This document shows positions 1 through 7,934 of a stretch of 64,000 nt of DNA, piece by piece. The stretch comes from Clostridiaceae bacterium. GTDB lineage: Bacteria > Bacillota > Clostridia > Saccharofermentanales > DTU023. The stretch covers positions 1-64,000 of the forward strand of contig DUVN01000024.1 in NCBI GenBank assembly GCA_012841015.1, given 5' to 3'. Each line of letters opens with the position of its first letter. Within the stretch, counting starts at the first letter, position 1. Under the pieces are notes generated by a model. The model saw only the letters and a list, made by a program, of their open reading frames with translations. It was not told the origin of the DNA and ran no database searches. The translations under genes and the position numbers were made by a program.

Positions 1-1
1 A

Positions 2-84
2 GCTGCTTTAGCAGAAGCTGAGAAAACCGGTGCGCGTGGTAGATTTTCAAAGGACGATAGTCCTGCCGGCAACAACCCCTTATA
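2..84 (+). CDS. possible C-terminal tail of an unknown protein (5' end outside window)
   Basis: An open frame enters at the window edge and stops at TAG 82-84. It reads as a charged, Ala/Glu/Lys-rich tail ending in AGNNPL, with codon choice like the neighbouring genes. The stop lies inside the first of two adjacent hairpins, which would fit the end of a plus-strand gene converging on the minus-strand gene at 208-1167. Only 27 codons are visible, so the family cannot be named and the frame could be chance. Confidence 0.35.
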
Positions 85-126
85 GGGGTTAAGCAAACCG
101 CCGGCTAAGCCGGCGGTGCTGATTTT
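74..126. terminator. paired hairpins, probable bidirectional terminator
   Basis: Two perfect inverted repeats lie side by side: AACCCC/GGGGTT at 74-90 with a 5-base loop, and ACCGCCGGCT/AGCCGGCGGT at 97-117 with a single-base centre. The second is followed by GCTGATTTT. The position between a plus-strand gene end and a minus-strand gene end suits a shared terminator. The T tracts are short in both directions, so efficiency is uncertain. Confidence 0.55.
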
Positions 127-207
127 AAGTGCAAAAGCCGAGTTTCGCTACCTGCGAGCTACCCGTTCTCTGAATTTGAGAGGATGCGCCAGATGACGAC
201 ATCAGTC

Positions 208-1167
208 TTAAGCGTCAGTTTCCAATTTTTTTCTTAACTGCTCCAACATGTCTGTCGTCGTGGCGGCGAGATCGTAATCAGGTTTCCAATCCCATTCTTC
301 GCGTGCACAATGGTCGTCCATCGAATTGGGCCATGAGTCGGCGATTGCTTGACGGACAGGGTCGACGTTGTAGGTGAGCTCAAAGTCAGGGATATGCTTT
401 TTAATTTCATTTCCCACATCTTCAGGTGCGATGCTCATGGACGCAATGTTAAATGCGTTGCGATGAATGAGGCGATCGGGGTCAGCTTCGAGCAGCATGG
501 TGAATGCCTTCATACAGTCAGGCATATACATCATGTCCATTTTCGTCCCGGCTGCGATATAGCTTTCATAGCGGCTATACCGGATCGCATCGTAATAAAT
601 GTGGACGGCATAATCCGTCGTGCCGCCCCCCGGCAAGGCTTTATGGGAGATTAACCCCGGAAGCCTGAAACCTCGCGTGTCGACACCGAATCGGGTGTAA
701 TAGTAATCGCAGAGCAGTTCACCTGCTACTTTTGTGACGCCGTAGATTGTGTTCGGCCTCTGGATCGTAACTTGCGGTGTGTTGTCAGGTGGTGTAGATG
801 GTCCGAATGCGGCAATGGAGCTCGGTGTAAAAACCTGTATGTTGTTTTCCCTCGCGACTTCGAGGACATTGTAAAGTCCGTTCAGATTGACGTTGAATGC
901 GAGTTGCGGTTTGTCCTCACCGACAGCCGACAGGATCGCCGCCAGATGGATGATGGTATTGACTTTATACTTTCTGCAGATCTCCGCCAGTCGCTCGGCG
1001 TCGAGGACATTGAGCAGTTCAAACGGTCCCCCGTCGATGACTTCGGGAACATCTTTTTTTGTGCGATTGGAGGCGACGACATTGTCGTCACCGTATTCTT
1101 TGCGAAAATGCAGTGTTAATTCCGTGCCGATTTGACCGAGACAGCCGGTCAATAAAATCTTTCTCAT
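208..1167 (-). CDS. NAD-dependent epimerase/dehydratase-type L-threonine 3-dehydrogenase
   Basis: Short-chain dehydrogenase of the extended type, 319 aa. The N-terminus carries the Rossmann motif GCLGQIG (residues 8-14) and the catalytic YxxxK is Y142-K146. The overall pattern, including the N-terminal RKILLTGCLGQIGTEL, resembles the SDR-type threonine dehydrogenases that oxidise L-threonine to 2-amino-3-ketobutyrate with NAD+. The start chosen is the ATG at 1165-1167, which has a GAGGGGAG ribosome site just upstream; an in-frame extension to 1338 has no RBS and does not look like this family. It is transcribed away from the lysine operon. A glycine C-acetyltransferase partner is not visible in the window. 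Other sugar-nucleotide epimerases share the fold, so the substrate is a family-level inference. Confidence 0.8.
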   Translation of the reverse strand: MRKILLTGCLGQIGTELTLHFRKEYGDDNVVASNRTKKDVPEVIDGGPFELLNVLDAERLAEICRKYKVNTIIHLAAILSAVGEDKPQLAFNVNLNGLYNVLEVARENNIQVFTPSSIAAFGPSTPPDNTPQVTIQRPNTIYGVTKVAGELLCDYYYTRFGVDTRGFRLPGLISHKALPGGGTTDYAVHIYYDAIRYSRYESYIAAGTKMDMMYMPDCMKAFTMLLEADPDRLIHRNAFNIASMSIAPEDVGNEIKKHIPDFELTYNVDPVRQAIADSWPNSMDDHCAREEWDWKPDYDLAATTTDMLEQLRKKLETDA

Positions 1168-1440
1168 AACTCCCCTCATTCCTTGACTATAGGTGTGCAA
1201 AAAAGGCCAACGTACAAAACGCAGTGTATAAACACGTTGCATATACAATCTTATCATAGAGGGGGGAGGTTTATTCATCTCCATGAACTCAGCGCACAAG
1301 AAAACAGCCATTGTCGCAATATGCCGACAATAGAACATGTGTTGCGAGCTGATGCGTTTGACTCGAAATAGTCTTCTGTAGTGAAATAGAGAAATTGCTC
1401 CGTTGATTGGTGCGTGGAGGCATGGTTAGCATGCTAAGTT

Positions 1441-1745
1441 GGTCAAAAATGACGCTTTCGGCAGAAAATCCCTGCTCAAAGTGTAAATTTTGACCACAAT
1501 GCCTCCGTTTTAGTGCGAATGTGGTCAAAAATCACGTTTTGGGCAGGAATCCGCTGCCCAAGGTGTAAATTTTGTCCACAATACCCCCGTTTTTGTGCGA
1601 ATGTGGCCAAAAATGACGCTTTGGGTAAGAACCCGCTACCCAAGATGTAAATTTTGTCCACAATCAATTGAGAATCGCTCGAATCTGGTCAAAAATGGCG
1701 CTTTCGGCGAGAAATCTGTACTCAAAGCGAAAATTTTGACCAGAA
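1441..1745. repeat. 82-bp tandem array A, four units with nested palindrome
   Basis: The motif GGTCAAAAATnnCG (second base C in one unit) starts at 1441, 1523, 1605 and 1687, exactly 82 bp apart. Each unit is a nested inverted repeat: outer arms GGTCAAAAAT and ATTTTGACC (or TTTTGTCC), inner arms such as GGGCAG/CTGCCC in unit 2 and GGGTA/TACCC in unit 3. About 20 bp between units is less conserved. The same 82-bp unit recurs at 34219-34605. There is no open frame through the array and no gene on either side for several hundred bases; 1168-1440 and 1746-1880 hold nothing else I recognise. Confidence 0.85.
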
Positions 1746-1880
1746 GCCACCAGAACATACCCGGGCAATAGAGTCAAGTCCATAAAAAAGAATCAAGTCC
1801 TAAATATGGTGTAATGTGCTTCTTTCTTTCATGCAGTACCTTGGATATTTCGAGCATACAAGAAGTCCTGCCTCATCCTA

Positions 1881-2125
1881 TCTCTGATCGGTCGGCTGGC
1901 TATAAAGTTGGGGAGGGTACCTTCTGCTGCATCCGTCTCCTTCTATGATCGGTCGGCCGCCTAAGCCGCTTTCCTCTCACTGCCCGTCTACTTTGGCATT
2001 TATCTGCGAGCTCTTCGTACAGGTCGCGTATGGCACTCACCCGTAGAAAAAAAGGCAAGCGCGGCGAATTGGACTGCGTACAAGTCGTGCATGGCACTCT
2101 CTGCCCCATCTACTTTGGCATTTAG
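1881..2125. repeat. degenerate ~61-bp tandem repeats
   Basis: Several strings recur at multiples of 61 bp: GATCGGTCGGC at 1886 and 1947, CGTAC-A-G/A-GTCG with ATGGCACTC at 2016 and 2077, and CTACTTTGGCATTTA at 1988 and 2110 (122 bp apart). This reads as an old tandem duplication that has drifted. Short open frames here are low-complexity and are not annotated. Confidence 0.5.
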
Positions 2126-2163
2126 GTTACCTTTCTTAATGTGCCTGCGAATGCATAAAAGGG

Positions 2164-2193
2164 TTGCGATTGTATACAGAAATCGTATATAAT
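2164..2193 (+). promoter_or_regulatory. sigma-A-type promoter of the lysine operon leader
   Basis: TTGCGA at 2164-2169 and TATAAT at 2188-2193, separated by 18 bp. Transcription would start near 2200, just ahead of the riboswitch-like leader, about 310 bp upstream of the kal start. Confidence 0.65.
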
Positions 2194-2215
2194 GATTAAG
2201 CAGTCGTCGTTTCAG

Positions 2216-2447
2216 CGTATGCAGTTATTCAGTCTGAGGTGCTCATTGATGAGTAGCATGGCGATTGTAACTTGATAATTCAATGACAATAGAGGAGCAA
2301 CGGATGGGTAAATGCGGCATCTAACCCGGGGCAGGGGTCGTGTTGAATTGTCCGCTGCCGAAGGGAAATGTGGTGCCCCGCCCATTGGCCCTGGTAAGTC
2401 GGACGAAGGACGGCTTACTGTCATGCTTGAGCATGAAGCGCTATGCG
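2216..2447 (+). promoter_or_regulatory. lysine riboswitch (L-box) aptamer, diverged P2 arm
   Basis: Landmarks of the lysine riboswitch appear in the right order: GAGGTGC (2236-2242), GAGTA (2251-2255), GCCGAAG (2357-2363), a hairpin, CTGG (2391-2394), a GTAAG/CTTAC stem (2394-2418), TGTCA (2419-2423), a CATGC-TTGA-GCATG hairpin (2422-2435), then AAGCGCTA (2436-2443). A weak closing stem can be drawn between 2216-2221 and 2442-2447. The arm between GAGTA and GCCGAAG is longer than in Bacillus lysC and contains extra hairpins (GGGT/ACCC around 2306-2326), so P1 and P2 are the uncertain parts. Its place ahead of a lysine-degradation operon strongly supports the call. I compared it from memory only; no covariance search was possible. 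Confidence 0.72.
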
Positions 2448-2478
2448 ATTATACGAAACGCTGGCGCTTTATTTTTTT
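2436..2478 (+). terminator. leader terminator overlapping the aptamer 3' strand
   Basis: AAGCGC (2436-2441) pairs with GCGCTT (2464-2469), with a further GCG/CGC pairing inside, followed by TA and seven T residues (2472-2478). This is a typical intrinsic terminator 34 bp before the kal start codon. Its 5' arm and loop include the 3' closing strand of the lysine aptamer, so the folded ligand-bound aptamer and this terminator should exclude each other. That arrangement predicts read-through when lysine is present. Confidence 0.7.
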
Positions 2479-2511
2479 GAGTTAAAGACAAGAAGGAAAA
2501 GGGGTGACGTG

Positions 2512-2892
2512 ATGGAAGCGATGATACGTGTGCGTATAGGTGCAGCAGATGCCCATTATGGAGGACAGCTTGTTGATGGGGCTCACATGCTGAAATTGTT
2601 CGGCGACGTGGCAACGGAGCTGTTGATTCGGCGTGACGGCGACGAGGGGCTTTTCCGTGCTTATGACAGTGTGGATTTTCTTGCGCCTGTCCGCGCCGGT
2701 GATTTTATTGAGGTGAAGGGGCGAATTGTGGAGGAGGGGAACAGTTCGAGGCGTATGGAGTTCGAAGCGTGGAAAGTGATCGCGCCGAGACCCGATATCT
2801 CCGAATCAGCGGCAGATGTTCTTGAGGAGCCTATTCTCGTCTGCAAGGCGACGGGCACGTGTATCACACCTAAAGCGAATCAGAGAAAGTAA
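2512..2892 (+). CDS. kal: 3-aminobutyryl-CoA ammonia-lyase
   Basis: Small hotdog-fold-like protein of 126 aa, the usual size for Kal. It eliminates ammonia from L-3-aminobutyryl-CoA to give crotonyl-CoA, the last lysine-specific step of the fermentation. Recognition rests on the sequence pattern ([20 protein letters not shown] near the N-terminus, then [20 protein letters not shown]) and on the neighbouring kce and kdd. The ATG at 2512 follows AAGGAAAAGGGGTG and gives the family length; an upstream in-frame ATG at 2443 lies inside the leader terminator region and is unlikely. It is the first gene of the operon here, directly downstream of the riboswitch-like leader. Its last ~65 bp are copied in degenerate form downstream. 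Confidence 0.88.
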   Translation: MEAMIRVRIGAADAHYGGQLVDGAHMLKLFGDVATELLIRRDGDEGLFRAYDSVDFLAPVRAGDFIEVKGRIVEEGNSSRRMEFEAWKVIAPRPDISESAADVLEEPILVCKATGTCITPKANQRK

Positions 2893-2906
2893 GGGATGGA
2901 TGAGAG

Positions 2907-3121
2907 CTCGTTCGCAAGGCGACGGCTAACGGCCATATATATCTCTCTTTCATGCTTAAGGCGAAATAAAGGACATTAATCGCGAGCCTATTCTCGTCTG
3001 CAAGGCGACGGGCACGTGTATCACACCCAAGGCAATCAGAGGAAGTAAAAACGAACTAGTCTTTGTCTTTATAGCGACGAGCATGTGTCTATCACACCGA
3101 AAGCAAATCAAAAAAATATAA
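2907..3121 (+). repeat. degenerate tandem copies of the kal 3' end
   Basis: The kal 3' segment 2827-2892 (GAGCCTATTCTCGTCTGCAA onward, through the GTATCACACC string to the stop) recurs almost intact at 2984-3050 and more weakly at about 3059-3121. A shorter partial copy sits at 2905-2926. The shared string GCAAGGCGACGG or its remnant occurs at 2843, 2914 and 3000, then about 3070, a spacing of roughly 70-86 bp. No ribosome site or start precedes the copies, so they are non-coding relics in the kal-kce gap. Confidence 0.8.
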
Positions 3122-3137
3122 GAGGGGGTAGTTTTTC

Positions 3138-3962
3138 ATGTCAAAAGTCATCATCACTGCGGCGATTAGCGGCGCGGAAGTCACGCAGGAAATGAATCCT
3201 GCCGTTCCGTATACGGTGGAAGAGTATGTCAGAGAGGCAAAATCGGCGGCAGATGCCGGTGCGGCGATCATTCATTTGCATGCGCGCTGGGACGACGGAA
3301 CACCGACACAGGATCGTGACCGCTTTAAGGTTCTAATTGATGCGATCCGCGAAGCTTGTCCAACTGTCATTATTCAGCCGTCAACAGGGGGAGCGACGGG
3401 GATGACATCGGAGGAAAGGCTTCAGCCGACAGAGCTCAATCCAGAGATGGCAAGCCTCGACTGTGGAACGATGAATTTCGGAGGTGACGAGATCTTCGTT
3501 AACACAGAGAATATGATCATCGAATTTGCCTCGAGGATGAAGGAGCGCGGGATTAAGCCGGAGCTCGAATGCTTCGACAAGAGCCATATCGATATGGCGA
3601 TGCGTCTTGTCAGAAGAGGCTATATCGAGGAGCCGCTCCACTTCAACATTGTTCTGGGCGTTAACGGCGGAGCGGCGGCAACACCGCGAGATTTGCTCTT
3701 TATGCGTCATTCACTGCCGCCTGAAGCAACGTTTACTGTTTCGGCAGTCGGCCGTCATCAGCTTCCTTTGAACGTGATGGCGATGGTGATGGGAGGACAT
3801 CCACGGACAGGCTTGGAGGACAATCTCCAGTACACCCGCGGCGTCAACGCGAACAATGGCGAACTCGTGGCTCGTCTCGTACGCATTGCACGCGAACTGG
3901 GATTGGAAATCGCGACACCTGAGGAGGCGCGCGAAATCCTCAAGATGCCGCCGCTCAAATAA
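3138..3962 (+). CDS. kce: 3-keto-5-aminohexanoate cleavage enzyme
   Basis: BKACE-family TIM-barrel enzyme, 274 aa. It uses acetyl-CoA to cleave 3-keto-5-aminohexanoate into acetoacetate and L-3-aminobutyryl-CoA. The zinc-binding HLHAR motif is at residues 46-50 (H46, H48), matching the two histidine ligands described for the Cloacimonas enzyme; the third ligand is probably E227 in RTGLEDN. Other family landmarks are IIQPSTGG (78-85) and ECFDKSH (144-150). The ATG follows AGAGGGGG at a good distance. It lies between kal and kdd, as expected for the pathway. Confidence 0.93.
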   Translation: MSKVIITAAISGAEVTQEMNPAVPYTVEEYVREAKSAADAGAAIIHLHARWDDGTPTQDRDRFKVLIDAIREACPTVIIQPSTGGATGMTSEERLQPTELNPEMASLDCGTMNFGGDEIFVNTENMIIEFASRMKERGIKPELECFDKSHIDMAMRLVRRGYIEEPLHFNIVLGVNGGAAATPRDLLFMRHSLPPEATFTVSAVGRHQLPLNVMAMVMGGHPRTGLEDNLQYTRGVNANNGELVARLVRIARELGLEIATPEEAREILKMPPLK

Positions 3963-3985
3963 ACAAGAAGCAAGGGGGGAATTAG

Positions 3986-5020
3986 ATGGCTATGGGAAGC
4001 AAATACGGAGCACACCGCGTTATCGAACCGAAGGGGCTCCTGCCGCAGGCGGCTGATAAGATCGACAATACGATGAAGATCTACGATAACGAAATCCTAG
4101 TTGATGTTTCAGCGCTTAACATTGACGCGGCGAGTTTTCGTCAACTCTGGGAAGCAGCTGGCGGCGATGAGGAACGATTGAAGGAGTCGATCTTATCGAT
4201 CATCAATGAACGCGGCAAGATGCAAAATCCCGTGACGGGATCGGGAGGGATGTTGATGGGCTCGGTCGCGGCGATCGGCAGCGCGTTGCAAGACCGCGAA
4301 CTCAAGGTGGGTGACCGCATTGCGACGCTCGTGTCCCTCTCGTTGACGCCTTTATTTATCGAGGAAATTACAGCTGTGTTTCCCGAGATTGAACGTGTTG
4401 AGGTGAATGGACAGGCGATTTTATTCGAAAGCGGAATCTATGCAAAGCTTCCAGCCGACATGAATGAAAATCTCGCATTAGCGGTGCTCGACGTTGCTGG
4501 CGCACCAGCCCAAACAGCGAAAATTGTCAGTCCGGGAGACAGTGTTCTCATTCTCGGCGCAGGAGGGAAAAGTGGTATGCTCTGCGGTTACGAGGCGATG
4601 AAGCGCGTCGGTCCATGTGGGTATGTCGTCGGCATGAGCCGAAACGATCGCCCAAAAGATACGCTGCTTGCCAACAAACTTGTACACAAGTTTTTCGTTG
4701 CAGACGCTCAAAATCCGACGGAAGTACTTGAAAAAGCGCTTGCCGCCAACAACGGCAAAGAATATGACGTCGTGATCAATGTTGTGAACATCGACGGGAC
4801 TGAGATGTCGTCAATCCTGCCGGCAAAAGAGGGAGGTCTCGTCTATTTCTTTAGCATGGCGACGAGTTTCACACGGGCAGCGCTCGGCGCTGAAGGCGTG
4901 GGAAAGGATGTCACGATGATCGTCGGCAATGGCTACACGAAAAACCATGCAGAGTTTTCACTGCAGGTGATGCGTGAAAGCGCAAGCCTGCGACGTATCT
5001 TCGAGACGATGTATACCTAA
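3986..5020 (+). CDS. kdd: L-erythro-3,5-diaminohexanoate dehydrogenase
   Basis: Kdd, 344 aa, oxidatively deaminates 3,5-diaminohexanoate to 3-keto-5-aminohexanoate with NAD(P)+. It has a nucleotide-binding glycine motif (VLILGAGGKSG) about half-way along, and the characteristic N-terminus GSKYGAHRVIEPKG. The start at 3986 follows AAGCAAGGGGGG; an ATG two codons later is also possible. It sits 23 bp after kce, suggesting translational coupling. Product feeds directly to Kce. Confidence 0.92.
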   Translation: MAMGSKYGAHRVIEPKGLLPQAADKIDNTMKIYDNEILVDVSALNIDAASFRQLWEAAGGDEERLKESILSIINERGKMQNPVTGSGGMLMGSVAAIGSALQDRELKVGDRIATLVSLSLTPLFIEEITAVFPEIERVEVNGQAILFESGIYAKLPADMNENLALAVLDVAGAPAQTAKIVSPGDSVLILGAGGKSGMLCGYEAMKRVGPCGYVVGMSRNDRPKDTLLANKLVHKFFVADAQNPTEVLEKALAANNGKEYDVVINVVNIDGTEMSSILPAKEGGLVYFFSMATSFTRAALGAEGVGKDVTMIVGNGYTKNHAEFSLQVMRESASLRRIFETMYT

Positions 5021-5054
5021 GAAGACGTCGTGCGGTTGTCGGTCGATCACTTAC

Positions 5055-5182
5055 TTCTTCGTTAGGTGCTGCAGGGAAGTCGACTGTGCGTGATGAACAA
5101 TAGGAATCTAGGCCATTTGATTCTTCGTAAGTGAAAGCAATACGGCGAATGTGATGGCGTTTGATGAGCCTCAGGAATCTAG
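5055..5182. repeat. short degenerate direct repeats in the kdd-kamA gap
   Basis: TTCTTCGTTAGGTG (5055) resembles TTCTTCGTAAGTG (5121), and AGGAATCTAG occurs at 5102 and 5173. The spacing is 66-71 bp, similar in scale to other degenerate duplications in this window. The rest of 5021-5259 holds only the kamA ribosome site. Confidence 0.4.
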
Positions 5183-5259
5183 CTAATCATCTCATGGAGG
5201 AGGGTGTGGGTGCCATCATACCGGCTACAGGCTCAATGAAGTTGAGGGGGTAACTGAAT

Positions 5260-6555
5260 ATGAAAGCGGAAGATAAATACATCAATAAAAACGGCGTAAA
5301 CAGAAGAGCAGAAATATTTGGAGACGTAACAGAGAAGGAGTGGAATGATTGGCATTGGCAGGTGAAGAACCGCATTACGACGGTTGATCAGCTTAAAAAG
5401 CTCCTCCGCATGACAAGCGAAGAAGTGCGAGGTGTAGAGCAAGCACTCTGTGAATTTCGCATGGCGATCACACCGTATTATTTGACTTTGATAGATCCTG
5501 ATGATCCGCACGACCCTGTACGCAAGCAGGCTGTCCCGACCGTACAAGAGGTGGCCGCTGTAGAGGAGGATATGGAGGATCCACTCCAAGAGGATGTCGA
5601 TTCGCCCGTGTTCGGATTGACGCATCGATATCCTGATCGCGTTCTGTTCCTCATCACTGATATGTGTTCTATGTACTGCCGTCATTGTACGAGGCGTCGT
5701 CTCGCGGGGCAAAAGGACGGTACGCGCACAAAAGCGGACATCGATGCCTGCATCGACTATATCCGAGAAAAGCCGCTTGTTCGCGACGTCCTACTCTCTG
5801 GCGGTGATGCGCTCCTGATGAGCAATGATCGCCTCGAATACATCATCAGTGAGTTGCGGTCAATCGACCACGTCGAGATGATTCGCGTTGGCACGAGGGC
5901 GCCCGTTGTGCTCCCGCAGAGAATTACGCCTGAACTTTGCACGATGCTCAAGAAATACCAGCCGATCTACATCAATACACATTTCAACCATCCAAATGAG
6001 ATAACACCTGAGAGTCGCGAAGCATGTGAACGACTGAACGATGCCGGTTTTCCTGTCGGCAACCAGTCCGTTCTGCTCAGAGGGATCAACGACTGCGTGC
6101 ATGTGATGCGAAAGCTCGTCAATGGTCTCGTATGGATTCGCGTGAGGCCATACTATCTCTACCAGTGTGATCTCTCGCGAGGGATAGCGCATTTCCGTAC
6201 ATGTGTTTCAAAGGGGACTGAGATTATTGAAAGTCTTCGTGGTCACACGTCGGGGTTGTGTGTGCCGACATTCGTCGTCGATGCACCTGCAGGAGGAGGG
6301 AAGATTCCTGTGATGCCCGACTATGTCATTTCACAAGGCCCGAAGCGTGTCATTCTCCGAAATTATGAAGGGTTAATTTCAGCGTATACGCAGCCGGCAG
6401 CATATGAGAGCGAGTGTCATTGTCCTGTCTGCGCTGGCGAGGAAAGAATAAAAATGATCGGTGTGTCAGGTCTGCTTGAAGGTCAAGAGCTCGCCATTGA
6501 ACCAAAGGTTCTCCTTCGAAAAATAAAAGTTGACGAAGGCGTCAATTATATTTGA
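5260..6555 (+). CDS. kamA: lysine 2,3-aminomutase
   Basis: Radical-SAM, PLP-dependent enzyme of 431 aa that interconverts L-alpha-lysine and L-beta-lysine, the entry step of the pathway. The 4Fe-4S/SAM motif CSMYCRHC gives C136, C140 and C143. The PLP lysine is K348 in PAGGGK. D304 (QCDLSRG) and D341 (VVDAPAG) are spaced 37 residues apart, as are the substrate-binding aspartates D293 and D330 of the Clostridium subterminale enzyme. The C-terminal zinc-type cysteines are present (CHCPVC near residue 387). The ATG follows GTTGAGGGGGTAA. EpmB (YjeK)-type paralogues are shorter and normally lack the C-terminal extension, so a true Kam is favoured. Confidence 0.95.
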   Translation: MKAEDKYINKNGVNRRAEIFGDVTEKEWNDWHWQVKNRITTVDQLKKLLRMTSEEVRGVEQALCEFRMAITPYYLTLIDPDDPHDPVRKQAVPTVQEVAAVEEDMEDPLQEDVDSPVFGLTHRYPDRVLFLITDMCSMYCRHCTRRRLAGQKDGTRTKADIDACIDYIREKPLVRDVLLSGGDALLMSNDRLEYIISELRSIDHVEMIRVGTRAPVVLPQRITPELCTMLKKYQPIYINTHFNHPNEITPESREACERLNDAGFPVGNQSVLLRGINDCVHVMRKLVNGLVWIRVRPYYLYQCDLSRGIAHFRTCVSKGTEIIESLRGHTSGLCVPTFVVDAPAGGGKIPVMPDYVISQGPKRVILRNYEGLISAYTQPAAYESECHCPVCAGEERIKMIGVSGLLEGQELAIEPKVLLRKIKVDEGVNYI

Positions 6556-6567
6556 TGGTCTGATCAT

Positions 6568-7776
6568 TTGAAGAACTATTCTCGTCATTCGCCTGATTTT
6601 CTCGTCGATACTCTTGGACTCGACCACCTTCGGTCGCTCGCGATTATTGGCACGGGCAAGAACGCCGGAAAAACAACCGTTCTCAATCACATTTTAGGGG
6701 TCGTCCGGCGAATGAAACATAAAAGAATTGTCGCTGTCACATCGATTGGGCTCGATGGAGAAGATGAAGACCTCGTCACAGGAGGTGTGAAGCCGCGCAT
6801 TTATCTCTCGGAGGGGACGTTACTTGTAACAGCATCTGGCACACTCAGCAAGGCCGATGCCGTGATCGAGCTTCTTACACTGACTGAGATTCATACAGCG
6901 GCAGGAGAAATAGTGATTGGCCGTACACGGACAAACGGTTACGTTGAATTAGCTGGGCCCTCCATTGCGCGCGATCTTGCGACGTGTGAACGATCTTGTC
7001 GTGTCATCGAAGATGATTGTCTTTTCATTGTCGACGGTGCCCTCTCAAGAAAGTCATCTGCAGGCGGCGGGTTGACCGAGTCGGTCATTCTCGTTGCCGG
7101 TGCGGCGAATGCGTCGTCGCTTGAAGAACTTGCTGCCGAAACAGCGCGACAAGTCTCATTTCTTTCACTACCGTCGTTGAATGTATCGGCAAAAAAGCAA
7201 TTCGATAACGCGATAAAAGAACATCCGAAGAATCGAGTCTTTTTTCTTGAGGAGAGCGACGTTAATGCATCGGGATCATGCGAAGGAAAGGCAGAACAGC
7301 AAGTTGACATGCCTGATCTAGGTAGTGGCCCTCAGTCGGCGCCACGCGTGGAGACTTTTACACCTCAGTGTTGTGTGCCAAGAGAAATGGCAAAACGGAT
7401 AAGATCGCTGCCGCTTCTCTCTATTATCGGAGAGGGGAAAGCAATCGCCGATGAACTCAGAAAAGGCGATACGGTGCTGTTATTGAGAGGGGCGATTACC
7501 GATAACGTGCTGGCTCCGCTGTTGTCCGATAGCGCTTTTAGCGATATGACGCTTGTTGCAGAAGATGGAACACGATTTTTTCTCAGCGATAAGGTCATGC
7601 AACAGTTGAGACACAGATCAATCGAACTTGCTGTTCTATCTGAGCTGTCACTTCCGCTCATCTGCGTCAACCCGATGCGGCGGGATGGATCGATCGTTTG
7701 CCGCGAAGACATACTAGCGGCGATTGAGTCTGTCGTGGACGTTCCTGTATGTGAGCTCGGTCCGGCGCTCGTTTGA
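6568..7776 (+). CDS. kamB: lysine 5,6-aminomutase reactivase subunit KamB
   Basis: 402-aa P-loop protein with Walker A GTGKNAGKTT at residues 28-37. It occupies the position between kamA and kamC where lysine-fermentation clusters carry kamB, a conserved partner presumed to reactivate the B12-dependent aminomutase KamDE, probably by ATP-driven removal of damaged cobalamin. The likely start is TTG at 6568, 12 bp after the kamA stop; the ATG at 6554 runs straight into a stop. No strong ribosome site is visible, so KamB may depend on coupling to kamA translation. The C-terminal half has no motif I can assign. Confidence 0.75.
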   Translation: MKNYSRHSPDFLVDTLGLDHLRSLAIIGTGKNAGKTTVLNHILGVVRRMKHKRIVAVTSIGLDGEDEDLVTGGVKPRIYLSEGTLLVTASGTLSKADAVIELLTLTEIHTAAGEIVIGRTRTNGYVELAGPSIARDLATCERSCRVIEDDCLFIVDGALSRKSSAGGGLTESVILVAGAANASSLEELAAETARQVSFLSLPSLNVSAKKQFDNAIKEHPKNRVFFLEESDVNASGSCEGKAEQQVDMPDLGSGPQSAPRVETFTPQCCVPREMAKRIRSLPLLSIIGEGKAIADELRKGDTVLLLRGAITDNVLAPLLSDSAFSDMTLVAEDGTRFFLSDKVMQQLRHRSIELAVLSELSLPLICVNPMRRDGSIVCREDILAAIESVVDVPVCELGPALV

Positions 7777-7934
7777 CAGGTGCGAAGACACAGATACAAG
7801 AAAGCAGAGCATGCGGACGCTAGAATTCAGATGTTGCAGGCAAACACTAAAAGGTGTCGTGATAGCGTAATTACAGGAATATGGACACTGAAAGCGGATA
7901 CTAGAGCGTGTGCACTGAAACATAGAAGGTAAAT

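Noticed and set aside
1441-1745. CRISPR array
   Set aside because: Units are 82 bp with long internal palindromes and similar linkers; there are no 28-37 bp identical repeats with unique spacers and no cas genes.
1900-2109. Short minus-strand open frame in the 61-bp repeat region
   Set aside because: Arg/Pro-rich composition, no ribosome site and explained by degenerate repeats.
2215-2450. Cobalamin riboswitch (the operon contains B12-dependent KamDE)
   Set aside because: A GAAGGGAA-like string and GGTG occur, but the B12-box and the order of landmarks do not fit; the landmarks match the lysine riboswitch better.
2443-2511. Upstream start for kal
   Set aside because: This extension lies within the leader terminator (T run 2472-2478) and would add residues not typical of Kal; ATG 2512 has a good ribosome site.
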